NCBI RefSeq assembly: GCF_020536995.1
Contig: NC_068359.1
Location: 64,954,918-65,018,917 of the forward strand
Reading direction: 5' to 3'
Origin: Dreissena polymorpha
Lineage: Eukaryota > Mollusca > Bivalvia > Myida > Dreissenidae
Length of the DNA: 64,000 nucleotides
Part shown: in pieces, positions 23,674-35,765 of the stretch
Numbering within the stretch: the first letter of the stretch is position 1
How the letters are laid out: each line of letters opens with the position of its first letter
Program-made: the position numbers and the translations under genes
Notes under the pieces: generated by a model
What the model was told of the DNA's origin: nothing
Seen by the model: the letters and a program-made list of their open reading frames with translations, nothing else
Database searches by the model: none

Positions 23674-24602
23674 TTCTTGAAACACACGCACGGAGTGGGT
23701 GTTTGTATCTGACAGGGCTTTCTACACATAAATGCAAGAAACAGATCTTCTGACGATCGTATGTGTTCAATGAGCAACAGATATCGACCCCAATGGCACC
23801 GCTCAGTTGAAAAGTCTCGAGACGTCAGTAAACGTTGCGACATCCTTCTCATATATTTAAGAACTGAAACGATACTAAATCCATTCTGTAGAACACGTCG
23901 TTATACTTATCATTAAACATGCTCATGCGTTACATGTGAATAATTGAATATTATTAATACCCATCAGACGTCAAGCCTAAACTCAAAATCATACAATTGC
24001 ACAATTTAACTACACAATTCAAAATCACAAGCCCAAACAAGGACGCCACGGCCCTAACAACCGCCCGTCCACCGCCGATGCCCAAAGCGCACCGAGGACG
24101 CCCCCTATGCCCATCCACAACGCCTATTTGCGAAAAGTACATAAAGTGAAGCATTAGTTTTGATAAAACAGCTGCGATAATTACAAGATTTATTCATTAC
24201 CATCAATTAAGAGAAGTGCACAAGACTTCACGTACACCCCAAACAATAATCGGTGGTAACGAACGATTCAGGTGTAACCGCGAGCGGGATACGCAACCCT
24301 ACTGCTCATTTTTCATTTTTCTTTTAATGGCAGGGGGACGTATGAGGACCCATGGCTCAAGACCGGTGTCTAGGTGCCTTCATCACCTCCTGAAACCTCT
24401 AATTTTAGAGAAATCTACAAATAATCAGCTGTTACTATATCGTAAACGTTAAGTGTTCTTTTTAGAAAACTATGTAAATCCCATGGTAAAATGTCCGGAA
24501 CCAATGGCCCTTTCTATCTCAAGTCAGTCATCCGTCTGCTCTCATAAAACTCACTGAAACACATAAAACATAATATTAACATCAACACACAAACAGAGCA
24601 TA

Positions 24603-24888
24603 AATAAATAAAACGATTTAAATCAAGTCTTCGCTCTACCCTGCTTGCCTGTCGAATGACTAAACCTACAAATCTGTGCACGAGGAAATCTTGATTTCCG
24701 CACCATTGGACATATATCACCTTCAAAAACCTGTATAACCAGTTTATTCATTCACACAACGATAATAAATACATTTATATTTTATATTCCATTACATTTT
24801 ATGACAAACATAAATTATTTATCATCTAACCATTTAGAATAAAAACAAACACATTTGTTTAGGTGTCATGACAAGCAGGGTATTTTAT
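24603..24888 (-). repeat. joined split direct repeats B1 and A2
   Basis: B1 (24603-24777) is 175 bases and matches 27873-28047. A2 (24778-24888) matches A1. Their direct junction is the hallmark of split direct repeats. Confidence 0.8.
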
Positions 24889-25143
24889 CGACAGAAAAAG
24901 AACGGGGCAAAAAAAACAACGCACAACTAACAACATACAACACCAAGTACCATATATATTTACAAATCCAAACGAGAAGAAACAATTGTTTGTGTTTCAT
25001 CCGAATCTCTCACGCAGTGATCCTAAGCTCCAACAGTCTTCCACTGCCCATGCTTTTTTAACACTATCAGATACACCGCTATTTGCAACAGCAGTTGCTT
25101 CCCCTGACCGAAATTAATGCAACCCGTAAACATTAGGTTTAAG

Positions 25144-25440
25144 TCAAATTTCACGAAAGATGTGGTGCAAAATATCCAATTGTCTACTGTAACTCATCTG
25201 CTTTGAGCCAACTAAAATGTATTTATTCATTTTCTTACCATTTGTTATGTTTCTAAACGAAACATATATTGCAATATCTAGAATAGTTTCAACCAAGATA
25301 CATTTTTTCAAGTAGAAGACAGGGCATAAAACTGCATTTGTTTTACAAAATGTCAAAACTTGTTCGCCCTTGCACAATTGAACCATTTTACTATTGAAAA
25401 TAATAATTATAGCACAATCCTCAAAAATCTTGTATCGCAT
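25144..25440 (-). pseudogene. tyrosine-recombinase-like region of the fossil retrotransposon
   Basis: The translation has a spacing like that of retrotransposon tyrosine recombinases (LCPVFYLKK and a later SYSR stretch). Fossil fragment; family assignment is by eye. Confidence 0.45.
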
Positions 25441-25754
25441 CCTTTCAATTCAAAGTCCCCAAACCGCCAAACCCCCCAAAAAACGCACCAAACACACCGT
25501 TACACATCTAACATCAAAGAATCAAAGCCTCTACACATCCGCTTTAGTCACTAAGCACCTCCGAACCAGCGGCCCAGAATTGGTCCTTTTCAATCCATCA
25601 TCAGAAAACACAACCAGACCAGAATTACAACGACCACACGATCCCACAACCCCATGAGCCCACGAAATGCCACACACAATCGCGTCTACCCCAGAGGCAG
25701 ACAGACACGAAACACACACACCAACATTTTAAATTGACTTTCTGTAACAAAACC

Positions 25755-25910
25755 GTTTCCCTTGCTTTCTTTTTTGCAAGTATTTTCCAATTTGAAATAA
25801 ATATTACCCTTGCTATCTTTTTTGCAAGTATTATACTTTTAAAACTATTATTTTTAACCCTTGCTTTCTTTTTTGCAAGTACTGTTTTTGCTTTCTTTTT
25901 TGCAAATATT
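25755..25910 (+). repeat. four spaced copies of a TTGC-T-rich-GCAAGTA motif
   Basis: The word CTTGCTTTCTTTTTTGCAAG recurs three times with one variant and spacers of about 20-35 bases. Each copy can fold on itself through TTGC/GCAA ends. It lies within the fossil retrotransposon. Confidence 0.75.
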
Positions 25911-26699
25911 CCATTCCTCGTGTACTGTACACGACTTCGTAAGCACCAGGTGCAAACGGACATACACCAACATGGTTTCTATACATACTTAATGGCTATA
26001 CAAAAACAACATCCATTGAATCATTTCTACACATATAAACGTGAAAAATCCCAACTATACCATTAGTATAGCAAAACAGTCAAACCATTCATATCACTGA
26101 TTCACATATAAACGACATATAGTATAGTTAAATTCGAATAGCAAGAACATTTCTTGAAAAAGGTCTTGAACTGAAACAGAGTGGTTATTACTCATACAAA
26201 TAGTTTGCCCTTTGTCAAACACAATAATATCATTCTCAAAGTGCATTTGTACATTACCAGCCTCAAATAAGAATGGCCAAAATGCTGCACTAGGCCATCT
26301 GTGTACCACCAAAACGCCATATGCGTTGCATTCTAGAAAGTGCAAAATTGTTTTTCCTACGAGATAAATAGAGGCATCAACCAACTCAAATCGGCACCCC
26401 AAAACTGTGTAAAGCAATCTGCTTCTGTTTCAAAATCAAAGAATTTTGAATTATATCTTTAAGTATTTCCATTTTTAACAGTAGCCAAGCGATCAATCAA
26501 AATCGGACCCGAGCTACCATTTAAATACTCAAAGAAATCTCGTGAGATTTACCATTCATCTGTATTGCTCATTTTACTTATACTGGCAATGGAGTTTAAT
26601 TCTCTTGCAATCCATTGCATTTCTAGTCCTATATTCATCTTCAAACACATACTAAAATGCTTAGTGCTAGATCATGTTACTCAATTTTAGAACTTCCTA

Positions 26700-27360
26700 C
26701 CTTTACCAACTTTACACGTGATTCAGAGTCAGAAAACCTCTTAACAGCCCCCCACCCTTAAAAAAAATCCCATAGGCACGTAAAACTAGAACTACTCCAT
26801 TAAGTATTCTATAAGTAGAACTTGTATTGCAATCGTCATTTGACCATATATCGTGAAAAATAAAACCTGACATATCAACAATATAAGCCCCACCGGCAAA
26901 CCCACTTGCATCACTGTAAACTTTTAAAACTTCGACACATGTAGTTTTACTAAAATGTCTTGATTGTATGCCATCTATGCGACCTAACCAAAATCTAAAT
27001 TCGGAAATAAATAAGCTATCTGGTTCAAGGGCTATAACTCTATGCATTGACGGTCTAGAAACGATTTCAGAATAAAGATATCTAGTCTTTACCTAGCCAG
27101 ACTACCAATAACAGGCATCATTGAAACAATTTTCCCCGTACATCTAGCTAAATCCCTTGCCGAAACCATTGGCATGGAAGAAAATACATTTAAAAGAGTA
27201 TTTTTAAAATCAGTTATTCTTCTATCGAGAATTTCAAAAGAAAACATTTGGATATCCCAGATTAATCCTACCCATTCTAGCCTCTGAACTGGTACTTATT
27301 TTGACTTGTCCTCATTGATCACAAATCCAGCTTCCGGCTTCATTCACGGCTACACTTGAT
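26700..27360 (-). pseudogene. reverse transcriptase C-terminus and RNase H of the fossil retrotransposon
   Basis: Minus-strand translation shows GFVINEDKSK, then MPMVSARDLARCTGKIVSM, then VYSDASGFAGGAY, the order seen in DIRS-like and related elements. Part of a broken element. Confidence 0.6.
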
Positions 27361-27872
27361 TGACTAACAACATGAGGGATGTCTTTTAATTCTTCAATAC
27401 AGCCAGTATTTTACATATCCTACAGCGACTCGTTAATATCTGCTAATCTATCTGCTTTAAAGCTGATTGGTTATTTACAGATACACATTTTTCAGGTAAT
27501 TATAAGAATGGTAATGCGTAAGCGCCGACAATACAGTCAATTATATTAGGATTGGCACCAATGATTTTCCGAAAAAAGGACATGCCTCTTTAAACTACAT
27601 TTTACAAGAGAGAAACGTGAGAAATGATACTTTTCTTCACAATGTGCGTATTATATGTAAACCAAACACGTCAAACAATTCTCCTCTATCCCCGAGGGCC
27701 TACCTTCTTGACCGCTACCACGTGGTCGCTACGTGTGTCCATTTACTGTGCCAGCCCTGTCCCCGCCGGCGAAGCGATCTCTCCTCTCATCCTGACTGTC
27801 CATATTAATAAATTACCAACGCCAATACGACACAAAAATAAATCAAATTTCACAATGAAATGTGGTTGAGAA

Positions 27873-28047
27873 AATAAATAAAACGATTTAAATCAAGTCT
27901 TCGCTCTACCCTGCTTGCCTGTCGAATGACTAAACCTACAAATCTGTGCACGAGGAAATCTTGATTTCCGCACCATTTGACATATATCACATTCAAAAAC
28001 CTGTATAACCAGTTTATTCATTCACACAACGATAATAAATACATTTA
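27873..28047 (-). repeat. split direct repeat B2 of the fossil retrotransposon
   Basis: 175 bases, almost identical to B1. Its outer edge is the other edge of the element. Confidence 0.8.
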
Positions 28048-28048
28048 T

Positions 28049-28915
28049 TCTTATTACAGCTTTTTGCCAGCATATTGCATGTGTACACATACAGCGGATG
28101 ATATTAAACAATAAAATACTAATAATAAAAATATATAAAGCTGAAAAGATAAATACCGGTACAAACTATCAGAGTATTAAAAAAAGCAGAAATAAACATA
28201 TAGTTAATATTTCATCCGAAACATACACGTTGAAGTAAGCGTTATCCTGACAAAATGTCAATAACCACTTTACAGCAATACAACACGTTTTTAGTTCGAT
28301 AAACATTACCTTTAATTTTCTCAAGAGATGACAAGAATAATATCAATAAGATTATATACCACGCTCGAGGACATTGTTTTCCGGAAAATAACGTTGTCCT
28401 AGTGTGGATTGATTTGTGAATACATTCGCTGAATTTATAAGAATGATAATGTGCCGAGTCGAGCTATAAAAAAACGGCAAGACAATAAATTGTGAAAATT
28501 AAAAAGTATGATATCATTGGTCGGTTGCAAGCCCTACTTTGTGTTTACGCTATAACTTGGACTTTTTAAGGGCAGTCTTTTAAGTCAAATAAAGTTGATT
28601 CACATACAAAGTGTAATAGACAAATATAAATCATACGAAAGATACAACAATTCAATATAATATCGTGCAAATACATGTAAATCAATAAAAAGCAAACTAC
28701 AAAAACATAAATAAAACTTCAATATACGGTAGTGAAGTAAACAAACTCAATAAAACACTATTAACATAGTGTACGTGCCATATACTTAAATCTAGCCTAT
28801 TGTTCTTATAAGATTTTAGCTCTTTATCTTTTGAGCCCTAATTAAAAATTGGTTATTAAATGCGAAATGCTTTTGTTTTTGTGTTTAAGTTTTAAAGATT
28901 CCGTATAGACGTTCA
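28049..28915. other. 3' flank of hydrolase copy 2, partly shared with 47.1-47.9 kb
   Basis: 28060-28500 aligns with 47130-47920 (for example GCTCGAGGACATTGTTTTCC). 28517-28915 aligns with the 3' flank of copy 1 from 12053. No gene recognised. Confidence 0.6.
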
Positions 28916-31900
28916 TTATATTTCAAGAACTATGCTTAAAATAACGACCAATAACAATCCAGCAAACGACCCTTGAGTTCTTCTAGCCAATGAAACCCCT
29001 TCGACGTGTTCGCCGAAAATCGCAAGGATTCGGCAAGGTCCGCCGCTTCCGTCGCGCATTTTCATTGGTCCAATAAAAATTGTAGAATCCTTAATCGGCA
29101 GTCTGTCCAAATTCGCTACGAATTCAAGTAGAATGACTCCATTGGGCAGGAATTCCTCGTGACAAGGGTTTCTGTTGTTGTTCTGACCTGGATCGCAGCT
29201 GTGAGCATCCGTTCCAAAGGCTGTAATACATAAAGCAGACATCGATGTATTTCCCGCATTTCGAAGTTGTGCGGCGCAATATTACAATTTCAGGAAAGGT
29301 CGTTCGGTCGGCCGTCGAATTTATTGTCCGGAGAATATCTTGAAAACTATTGGAGCTAACCAACCTCAAACTTTTAATGTAGATACAAAATCAACGCTCC
29401 TACTAGCGATAACCACCGCCATCACAATAAAAATCCTTCAATATCTAAATATTTTTTTCCGTATTATATAATGAAAAGTAGATTCATTTTCATTATATTT
29501 TCAAAATAGTGTGTTAAAGTTTAAAGTCATACTTCAAAATTACCTCAATAAAAAATAAATGTAAAAATAACAACGGGAAAATGAGTGTACCACGTGGCTA
29601 AGCTATCATCACGTGGTTGGATATCACAGCAGTGATTTGGTATCGAACTATGCTCGGAACCAGTCAAATCTCTGCGCGGAGGTCGATATAGATAACTTTC
29701 ACTGTGGGGAAATGACGTGCACAAGAGATATTTTTCTTGCTTTAACATTTTTACTATTTTTTTTTAGTGATTGCCCTCTCTTCATTGTATACTAAAAGTT
29801 TGTTTGGAGCATTTCTCTAAAAAGAGGTACATTCTTAAAAAAATACTGGTAGAAATACTTCGTACAGTGCATGAAACTTACAAGTCTTGCTTCTAACCTT
29901 TTGGAGTTGTTGAACTTAATTCATTTTTCAAATGCTCATATTTAAAAGAATTATTGTTCTTTGATCACATTTGCACTAACATTTTGTCTGGATAATGTTT
30001 TGTATATTGTCATCTTACAAGGCAAGTTTTTCATGCAGATATCAGAACAGTGTTGTGATGTATCCAGTACGGTACGGGCGGGTATGGTAAGTACGGATTT
30101 TACCCTTACTCTTTCGGAAGTGGGGTTTACAAACTGCGTTTCACGCGCTTTTCCGATCCAGTCGTAGACCGAACACGACGTGCTTTTAGGAGTAGGTATT
30201 TTCCCAGTCCCTGGCCAATTTATACAGTGTTATATTAAGATTACCACTAGGTTTACTTTAACATGTATGCTTTGAGTAGTTCGTGAACATTTTATTCCAT
30301 ACAGCAAATTACAATCACATATTCTCTTACAACGAATTCAAAGCGATATGTTGAGCATCCAGTTGAAACAGTATAAAGAACAACGGCAGCAACTAGCACA
30401 ACAAAATTGAATCTTCGGAGCATGTTGGACAAAATACAACGTCAATGTTTTAACCATCATGTATACAAAATAGCATGGTATGCAACAATTTATTACATCA
30501 ATTTATTTGGAACGACATTACATTAAAAATGGGCTCTCCTTAGAACACGTCTTTTAGTTATTCGAAAGTGGAAGTTTTAATAGTGATAATGAGCTTGAAA
30601 AATTGAAAAGAAGCCAACTGGCGACATTTTCAAAACTAATCACAATTGCATTAAAAAAAATTACATTGTTCATAAGCATATTTTTTGGACATATACTCGT
30701 TGAATTTTTTTATTTGTATATTTTCTTCAGTCAAACTCAAATTTCCATTTGTAATAGGTATATAATTCCCCGAATATTGAAAATACCTGAACTACTAACA
30801 ATATGAGTCGCAATCTGGGAAAATGGTGCTTAATGCATGTCCGCATATAATTATCAAGGACGATAGTTTCCGCTTAAAGTAAAACCTACAATCAAAGTGG
30901 AAAGTGTCGTCCCTGCTTAGCATGTGTTGACTGGACAGGCTTATCTGGGGCGATATTTACGCATATGCATTAAGCCCAGTGTTCCCAAAACGAAGCTCAA
31001 CTCACCTTTGATTTGTCGGTTATGCATGAGCCAACGAGCGGCCATGGGCTCCACGCCAGCGTTGTGGTAGCTGCTCATATTACTAGGCGTCTCGGTGCCG
31101 TAGAAACGCTTTGCGTCCGGATAGAGCTTATGCTTCCCAGTGTTCATCATCACGATGCAACCCTGGGGAATCGTGCCGTGTTGCTTCTCCCAGGCCTATA
31201 AAGTTTTAGGCAGCAAACGGTTATTAAAGCTATGTAAAATTCTAGTACCGTAATATTTGTTTATGCATCCGTCGATGCATGCATATACTACATTCATAAA
31301 CGTTACGTTATCAGACGCAAAGATTTTCAAGTAAAAACACGTACAAGAATGTCGTCAATGGTCAGCAGGTAGTCTGGGCTTTTTGATGCCTTGTCCTTTA
31401 TGTCAATCATTACGCCGGGGCCCACCAGCTGCTCCGGAGGAATCTCGTGCAGGTGCGCGCGGCCCTGGCTGTAGTGCGCAGGCGCGTCGACATGCGTACT
31501 GCCGTGCTCGAACACGCCGAACCAGTTGATTTCCAGCCTGATGAAATACAAACGAACATTTCTTTAATGAAGCAGATCTTATTCAGGGATTTTTGGAGTA
31601 CACTTAGTCATATTTGTTAGTTTAAAGTAACGATCATGCCAAAAAAATATCGAATATTTCGTACAATGAAGCTAACTCATACAAAAATCATTGTTCCTTT
31701 TAGCAAAATACAAAATTTCAACGTTAGATGTTGTCTAGTAATTTTGATTTAACGAGATACAAAATGCTCGTTATTTTTTTTGTGTCACTAATAATTCCAT
31801 TTTTATTTCCCGCGAAATATCCGAACATTTACGGGCGAACGCGAGATTGGATTCGGTTAGCGTCGGAAGCATGACGGCAGCAGATAGCTTGTATAAATTA

Positions 31901-34468
31901 TGCAAATGAACGCAACCCGAATGATTCCGATCCTGACTCGATATCATCCACTAAACGAAAGTACATTACATCGTGGATCGATATTAAGATGCTTAAAAGT
32001 TGCCGAATGTTTGTATTTTAACTTTTTTACACCAATGTTATTCGTTTTTAGTGTCTTCCTATTGTAAATAACCATCGTATGGTACTGTTTGTTGTTGATT
32101 TTTTTTATATCGCATAATACAGTATGTATGTAGTATTGGTGAGCGTGATAGTGGCTTTAAGGCTCGGTCACAAGTCAATGTAAATTACTTGGCCATTTTG
32201 GCAGAACTATCGATATGGCACTTAAGTTATTCATGTTTGCGTACATGTAGGGCCTACATTGTTTTCGCAACAGAACAGTTCGTCATGGTATTATTTTACT
32301 ACCTTATACATTTTTATCCTGGTCAACCCAACACAAAAAGCACCTCCAAAACACGGTCAACTGACCGAAATCGGAAATATCTGATTAACAATGCTTGCAG
32401 CCGTTACAAAATATGTTTTCATAGTTGGAAAAACATGAGTTAGAAATTGAGCAAATTTCTGTATATTTCAGGCTTTTTGGTGATACAAAAAAATGCGCGT
32501 GAAATTCACTTGAATGTCATTCAAGTTCGTGTATTAAGCCATAATTTTACGTCGCGTTTTTGCAAAATTGTCATCCATTCTGTTGCGGAAAAATATTATT
32601 TGGGTGCAGCATCGTTGTCATGTATACTAACAATTATTATATGCTTTATTTGTTTGTATTGTTTGATTTACTTTTTTAAAAATTAGTCAACACAGTTCTA
32701 TATAAACACGAGTGACTTTAATAAACAATTAAGATTTAATCGAGCTTCATTCAAATTCAAAGTTGTCGGTTGTAGTCTGCATGATTCAACATCATGATTG
32801 AAAACAATTCAACCTTCAAATGATTAATGACGCACTTAAAGCGGGTATATACGATTTTTATATGTGCTGAATTGTAAAATATTGATACAAATATGTTATA
32901 ATAACACACAATATGCAAGAAAAATGATACATTTAAGACGAATTTCATAAAATACAGCAAATACAAATTAGGGCCCTGAGCCGATTGTGACGAAGATAAT
33001 TCGTAATTATTTTCCTACAATAACCGATGCATTCGTCTTTTTAGTAAGTGTTTGTGTGTCGTATGAATCGATATCGCTGCAGGAATTTCAAATGAACCGT
33101 TAAACTAAATTTAGATTCACATCGTACATGCATGATATACATGCTGGCGAATTCGGCTGTACAGCCTTTTTCGATTTCAGAATTAAATATCTGGCTTATT
33201 TAGCATTTTTCGACACATGTTCTTCTTAACTTTTATTTTAGTTCATATTGAAATATATGTATAATAAGTTTTTACACATTTTATATTAATAAATAAATAT
33301 TTGACAAGATCGTATATATCCGCTTTAAAGCCATGTTAGCTAAAGAAACTTCAGCGTACAGTTTATATAGTATTGACAGACCTGTACGCTGAAGCTAACC
33401 CCGTATCGAAAGTCAACCAGAGTCGTAACATATTTATGTCACGCTATAAATCAAAGAAAGCTCATTTTCTTGGATACATTTCTACATATATTAGTGAATG
33501 AATATAAATTACTGCATCGAGGAATGTTTTAAGGTTCAGATGTTTCAAATGCATCTTACATTAGATGAAAATAACTCTCATCAGTCTGAAATTCACAATT
33601 TTGACGCCATTGTTGCTTTGTCACGTGACGAGTTTTCATTTGGATACTTTCGAATCAGTATCATTGCTCGACACCATGATGTCATGCTTTTTCTTTCGGC
33701 AATTTGTTAAAAGTCAACTTGTTTATCTTCATCAACACTCATATGATAGTGATGAACTTAATCCTAGTAGAACATACATTTATATTGATTATAACATCGA
33801 ATTCCGCATTTACGAAGCAATCAACATAAAAAATACACTTATAAAAATAGATACAATAGTAATTTATACATTATTTAAAGCAATTTTAGGACAACACACT
33901 CCGCAATTACAAACCATTCTTGTTGATTAATAATTTTTATTACTTTCACGAAAAAATACTATACGGTAAATATGACATTGTAATATTTGGTCGTTTTTTT
34001 CACGTGCAGACAATGTCGCGATTCATGCTTTTTACAATAGACTTTAATTCCAAATATTGCAATTTTAATATTATGTGAGTCTCCTTTTGTGAAAACTGGG
34101 ATTAATGAATGTGAGTAAACCGTCGTCCCAAATAAGCATGTGCAGTACGCACAGGCTCATCTGGGACGACACGTTAAGCACTTGAAATATTTTAAGTTTT
34201 TACAGAACGCGTCATATTATCAGCACTCATTTTTCGATTTCACTTACCATGCGTTCAGCGCTGGTTCGTACCCGCGATGCATGATGGTAAAATTAAACAT
34301 GTTAGACGTGCCTCCGGGCCCAACGGGTGGGTACAGCACATCCGGGCCGTAAATGTGGGTCAGGTCAACCACCTTTGCGTACACGCTATCCGAATACAAC
34401 ACCCCCATCAGCAACGGAAAAAACAACATGTTTACTTTAATGTCCATTGCGCAACTTAGTTTGTGCAT
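28916..34468 (-). CDS. secreted cyclase-family hydrolase, kynurenine formamidase / isatin hydrolase-like (copy 2)
   Basis: Tandem paralogue of copy 1. Coding exons: 34248-34468, 31345-31537, 31006-31195, 28916-29220; intron phases 2, 0, 1 as in copy 1, and exons 2-4 have identical lengths. From the first ATG the product is 302 residues. The ATG at 34429, matching the only start available in copy 1, gives 289. The signal peptide ends near SDSVYA. Metal ligands H85, H89, D91, H95, H222 and E234 (302-residue numbering) are all kept. The mature part differs from copy 1 at about 25 of 271 positions by eye, and no break is seen, so both copies look functional. Introns are 2710, 149 and 1785 bases. 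The same hydrophobic C-terminal tail is present. A six-fold 55-bp tandem repeat begins about 55 bases upstream of the first ATG. The substrate is not determinable here. Confidence 0.88.
29470..30620. other. ~1.1 kb extra sequence in intron 3 of copy 2, with a dispersed repeat
   Basis: Absent from the matching part of copy 1's intron. It contains a dispersed repeat at about 29575-29695 with CCACGTGG and CACGTGG words, whose inverted relative is at 58185-58310. No reading frame with a family signature. Confidence 0.5.
30804..31004. repeat. family I MITE abutting the exon 3 splice donor (hydrolase copy 2)
   Basis: Paralogous to 18615-18802: TATGAGTCGC at the left, GCATTAAGCCCAG at the right, running into the GTGAGT donor of intron 3. 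Confidence 0.7.
32840..33324 (+). repeat. 485-bp TTAA-type MITE (family II) in intron 1 of copy 2
   Basis: Ends AGCGGGTATATACGAT and ATCGTATATATCCGCT, flanked by TTAA at 32836-32839 and 33325-33328. Intron 1 of copy 1 has a single TTAA at the same place (GGCACTTAAACCCATG near 20585-20600), which gives a direct empty-site comparison. Confidence 0.92.
34075..34214. repeat. degraded family I MITE in intron 1 (copy 2)
   Basis: Contains GTGAAAACTGGGATTAATG and a GTGCAGTACGCACAGGCTCA hairpin; paralogous to 21205-21345. Confidence 0.6.
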
Positions 34469-34522
34469 TCACGGCTTCGTATGCTTCACGACAAAACTCC
34501 GTTTACGTTAATAGCTTATATA

Positions 34523-34852
34523 GATTCACGCTTCAAAGGAATAGAGCTGTTCGCTTAGTAATAATCAAGTGCGTATAGATTCACGCTTCAAAGGAATAGA
34601 GCTGTTCGCTTAGTAATAATCAAGTGCGTATAGATTCACGCTTCAAAGGAATAGAGCTGTTCGCTTAGTAATAATCAAGTGCGTATAGATTCACGCTTCA
34701 AAGGAATAGAGCTGTTCGCTTAGTAATAATCAAGTGCGTATAGATTCACGCTTCAAAGGAATAGAGCTGTTCGCTTAGTAATAATCAAGTGCGTATAGAT
34801 TCACGCTTCAAAGGAATAGAGCTGTTCTCTTAGTAAAAATCAAGTGCGAAGT
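34523..34852 (+). repeat. 55-bp tandem repeat, six copies, upstream of hydrolase copy 2
   Basis: Units start GATTCACGCTTCAAAGGAAT at 34523, 34578, 34633, 34688, 34743 and 34798. The first five are essentially identical; the last has a few changes. Copy 1 has a single diverged unit at the same place. Because the array sits just 5' of the predicted start on the minus strand, it may be 5' UTR or promoter. Confidence 0.97.
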
Positions 34853-35654
34853 TTTAAAGCATGTAACCTCAGTTAAAAATCTGTGCTAATAGTTTAAACC
34901 AGGATGTGCATTTTCCGATTACTAAAAAATAACTGATGTCGGCAGAAAATCTGCATTATGATTGAATTTCTTAACGCTACTCGTTCAATCTATATTCTGA
35001 TGCATTCGACTATGATAAAGCCTATACTATTCAAACAATTTTCTCGTGAGCGATTCTACAAGCCGTAGGCTTTCGATGACATCGAGCTAACATAAATGCA
35101 TATTTTTTAATTATTTCGGTATTTGAACTGTTTGGGAAAATTGCGTATTATTTGCATTACCCGAAATGTATGAAAATAATGTGTGAACCTACCCACACAA
35201 ATACAAGTTTTAAAAATATTTATTTAATCCATGTAATTTAAAAACAAAATGTTTTCGATGGCGTTAATAACGATTGCTTAGTGATATTTTTACACACACT
35301 AAGCCTTTCTATGTATTGTTATCGTTAAACTATTCATTAATTTGAAAAAATACAATTATAAAATTAACCAAATCGCTTTAACAAACAATTGTAATGTCGG
35401 AAACGGGCTAGGTTTAGTAACTAGATGAGTATAATTGATAACGTGTTTGTATTGACAGCAAAAGAAAATATGAAATACTTATGTTCAGACATAAAACCTA
35501 AGGTCAGTTCGGAGAACAACCCTGCTTCAATAAGGTGGACGTGTATGTTTCAACATTAGGTATGCATGCTCTAGCTTGTACAATTTTTATTCAAAAATAT
35601 ATGTGCAAACAAACGAACATTTACTCGTATTAGTTTTGTCATGTTTGCATTCAT

Positions 35655-35765
35655 AACTCATACGTAGTATGTCGACCGCCTGCGTGCCTTAGTCATGCTT
35701 TCGCTTACGGAGCGGGTTGTCCAAGGTTCTAGCCTCATTCGGGGAAAGTTCCTATATGACCGGCT
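35655..35765 (+). other. possible tRNA-derived SINE fragment
   Basis: GTGCCTTAGTCATGC followed 45 bases later by GGTTCTAGCCTCATTC resembles degraded A and B boxes. No closed cloverleaf. It lies just beyond the end of the duplicated block. Confidence 0.25.

Larger units (their letters stand above)
23561..28048 (-). mobile_element. fossil tyrosine-recombinase retrotransposon (DIRS/Ngaro/PAT-like), split direct repeats
   Basis: About 4.5 kb. Two repeat pairs are interleaved in the order A1 (23561-23673), B1 (24603-24777) joined to A2 (24778-24888), and B2 (27873-28047). Read on the minus strand this is the split-direct-repeat layout of PAT/Ngaro-type elements. Between B2 and A2 lie recognisable parts of a reverse transcriptase-RNase H region (about 27360-26700), a segment continuing to about 26094, and a tyrosine-recombinase-like region (about 25440-25144). 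The element is broken, with several interruptions. The B repeats differ at very few sites and the A repeats at about 3 in 110, suggesting a fairly recent insertion. A related locus near 47.1 kb seems to show the empty site. Confidence 0.7.
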
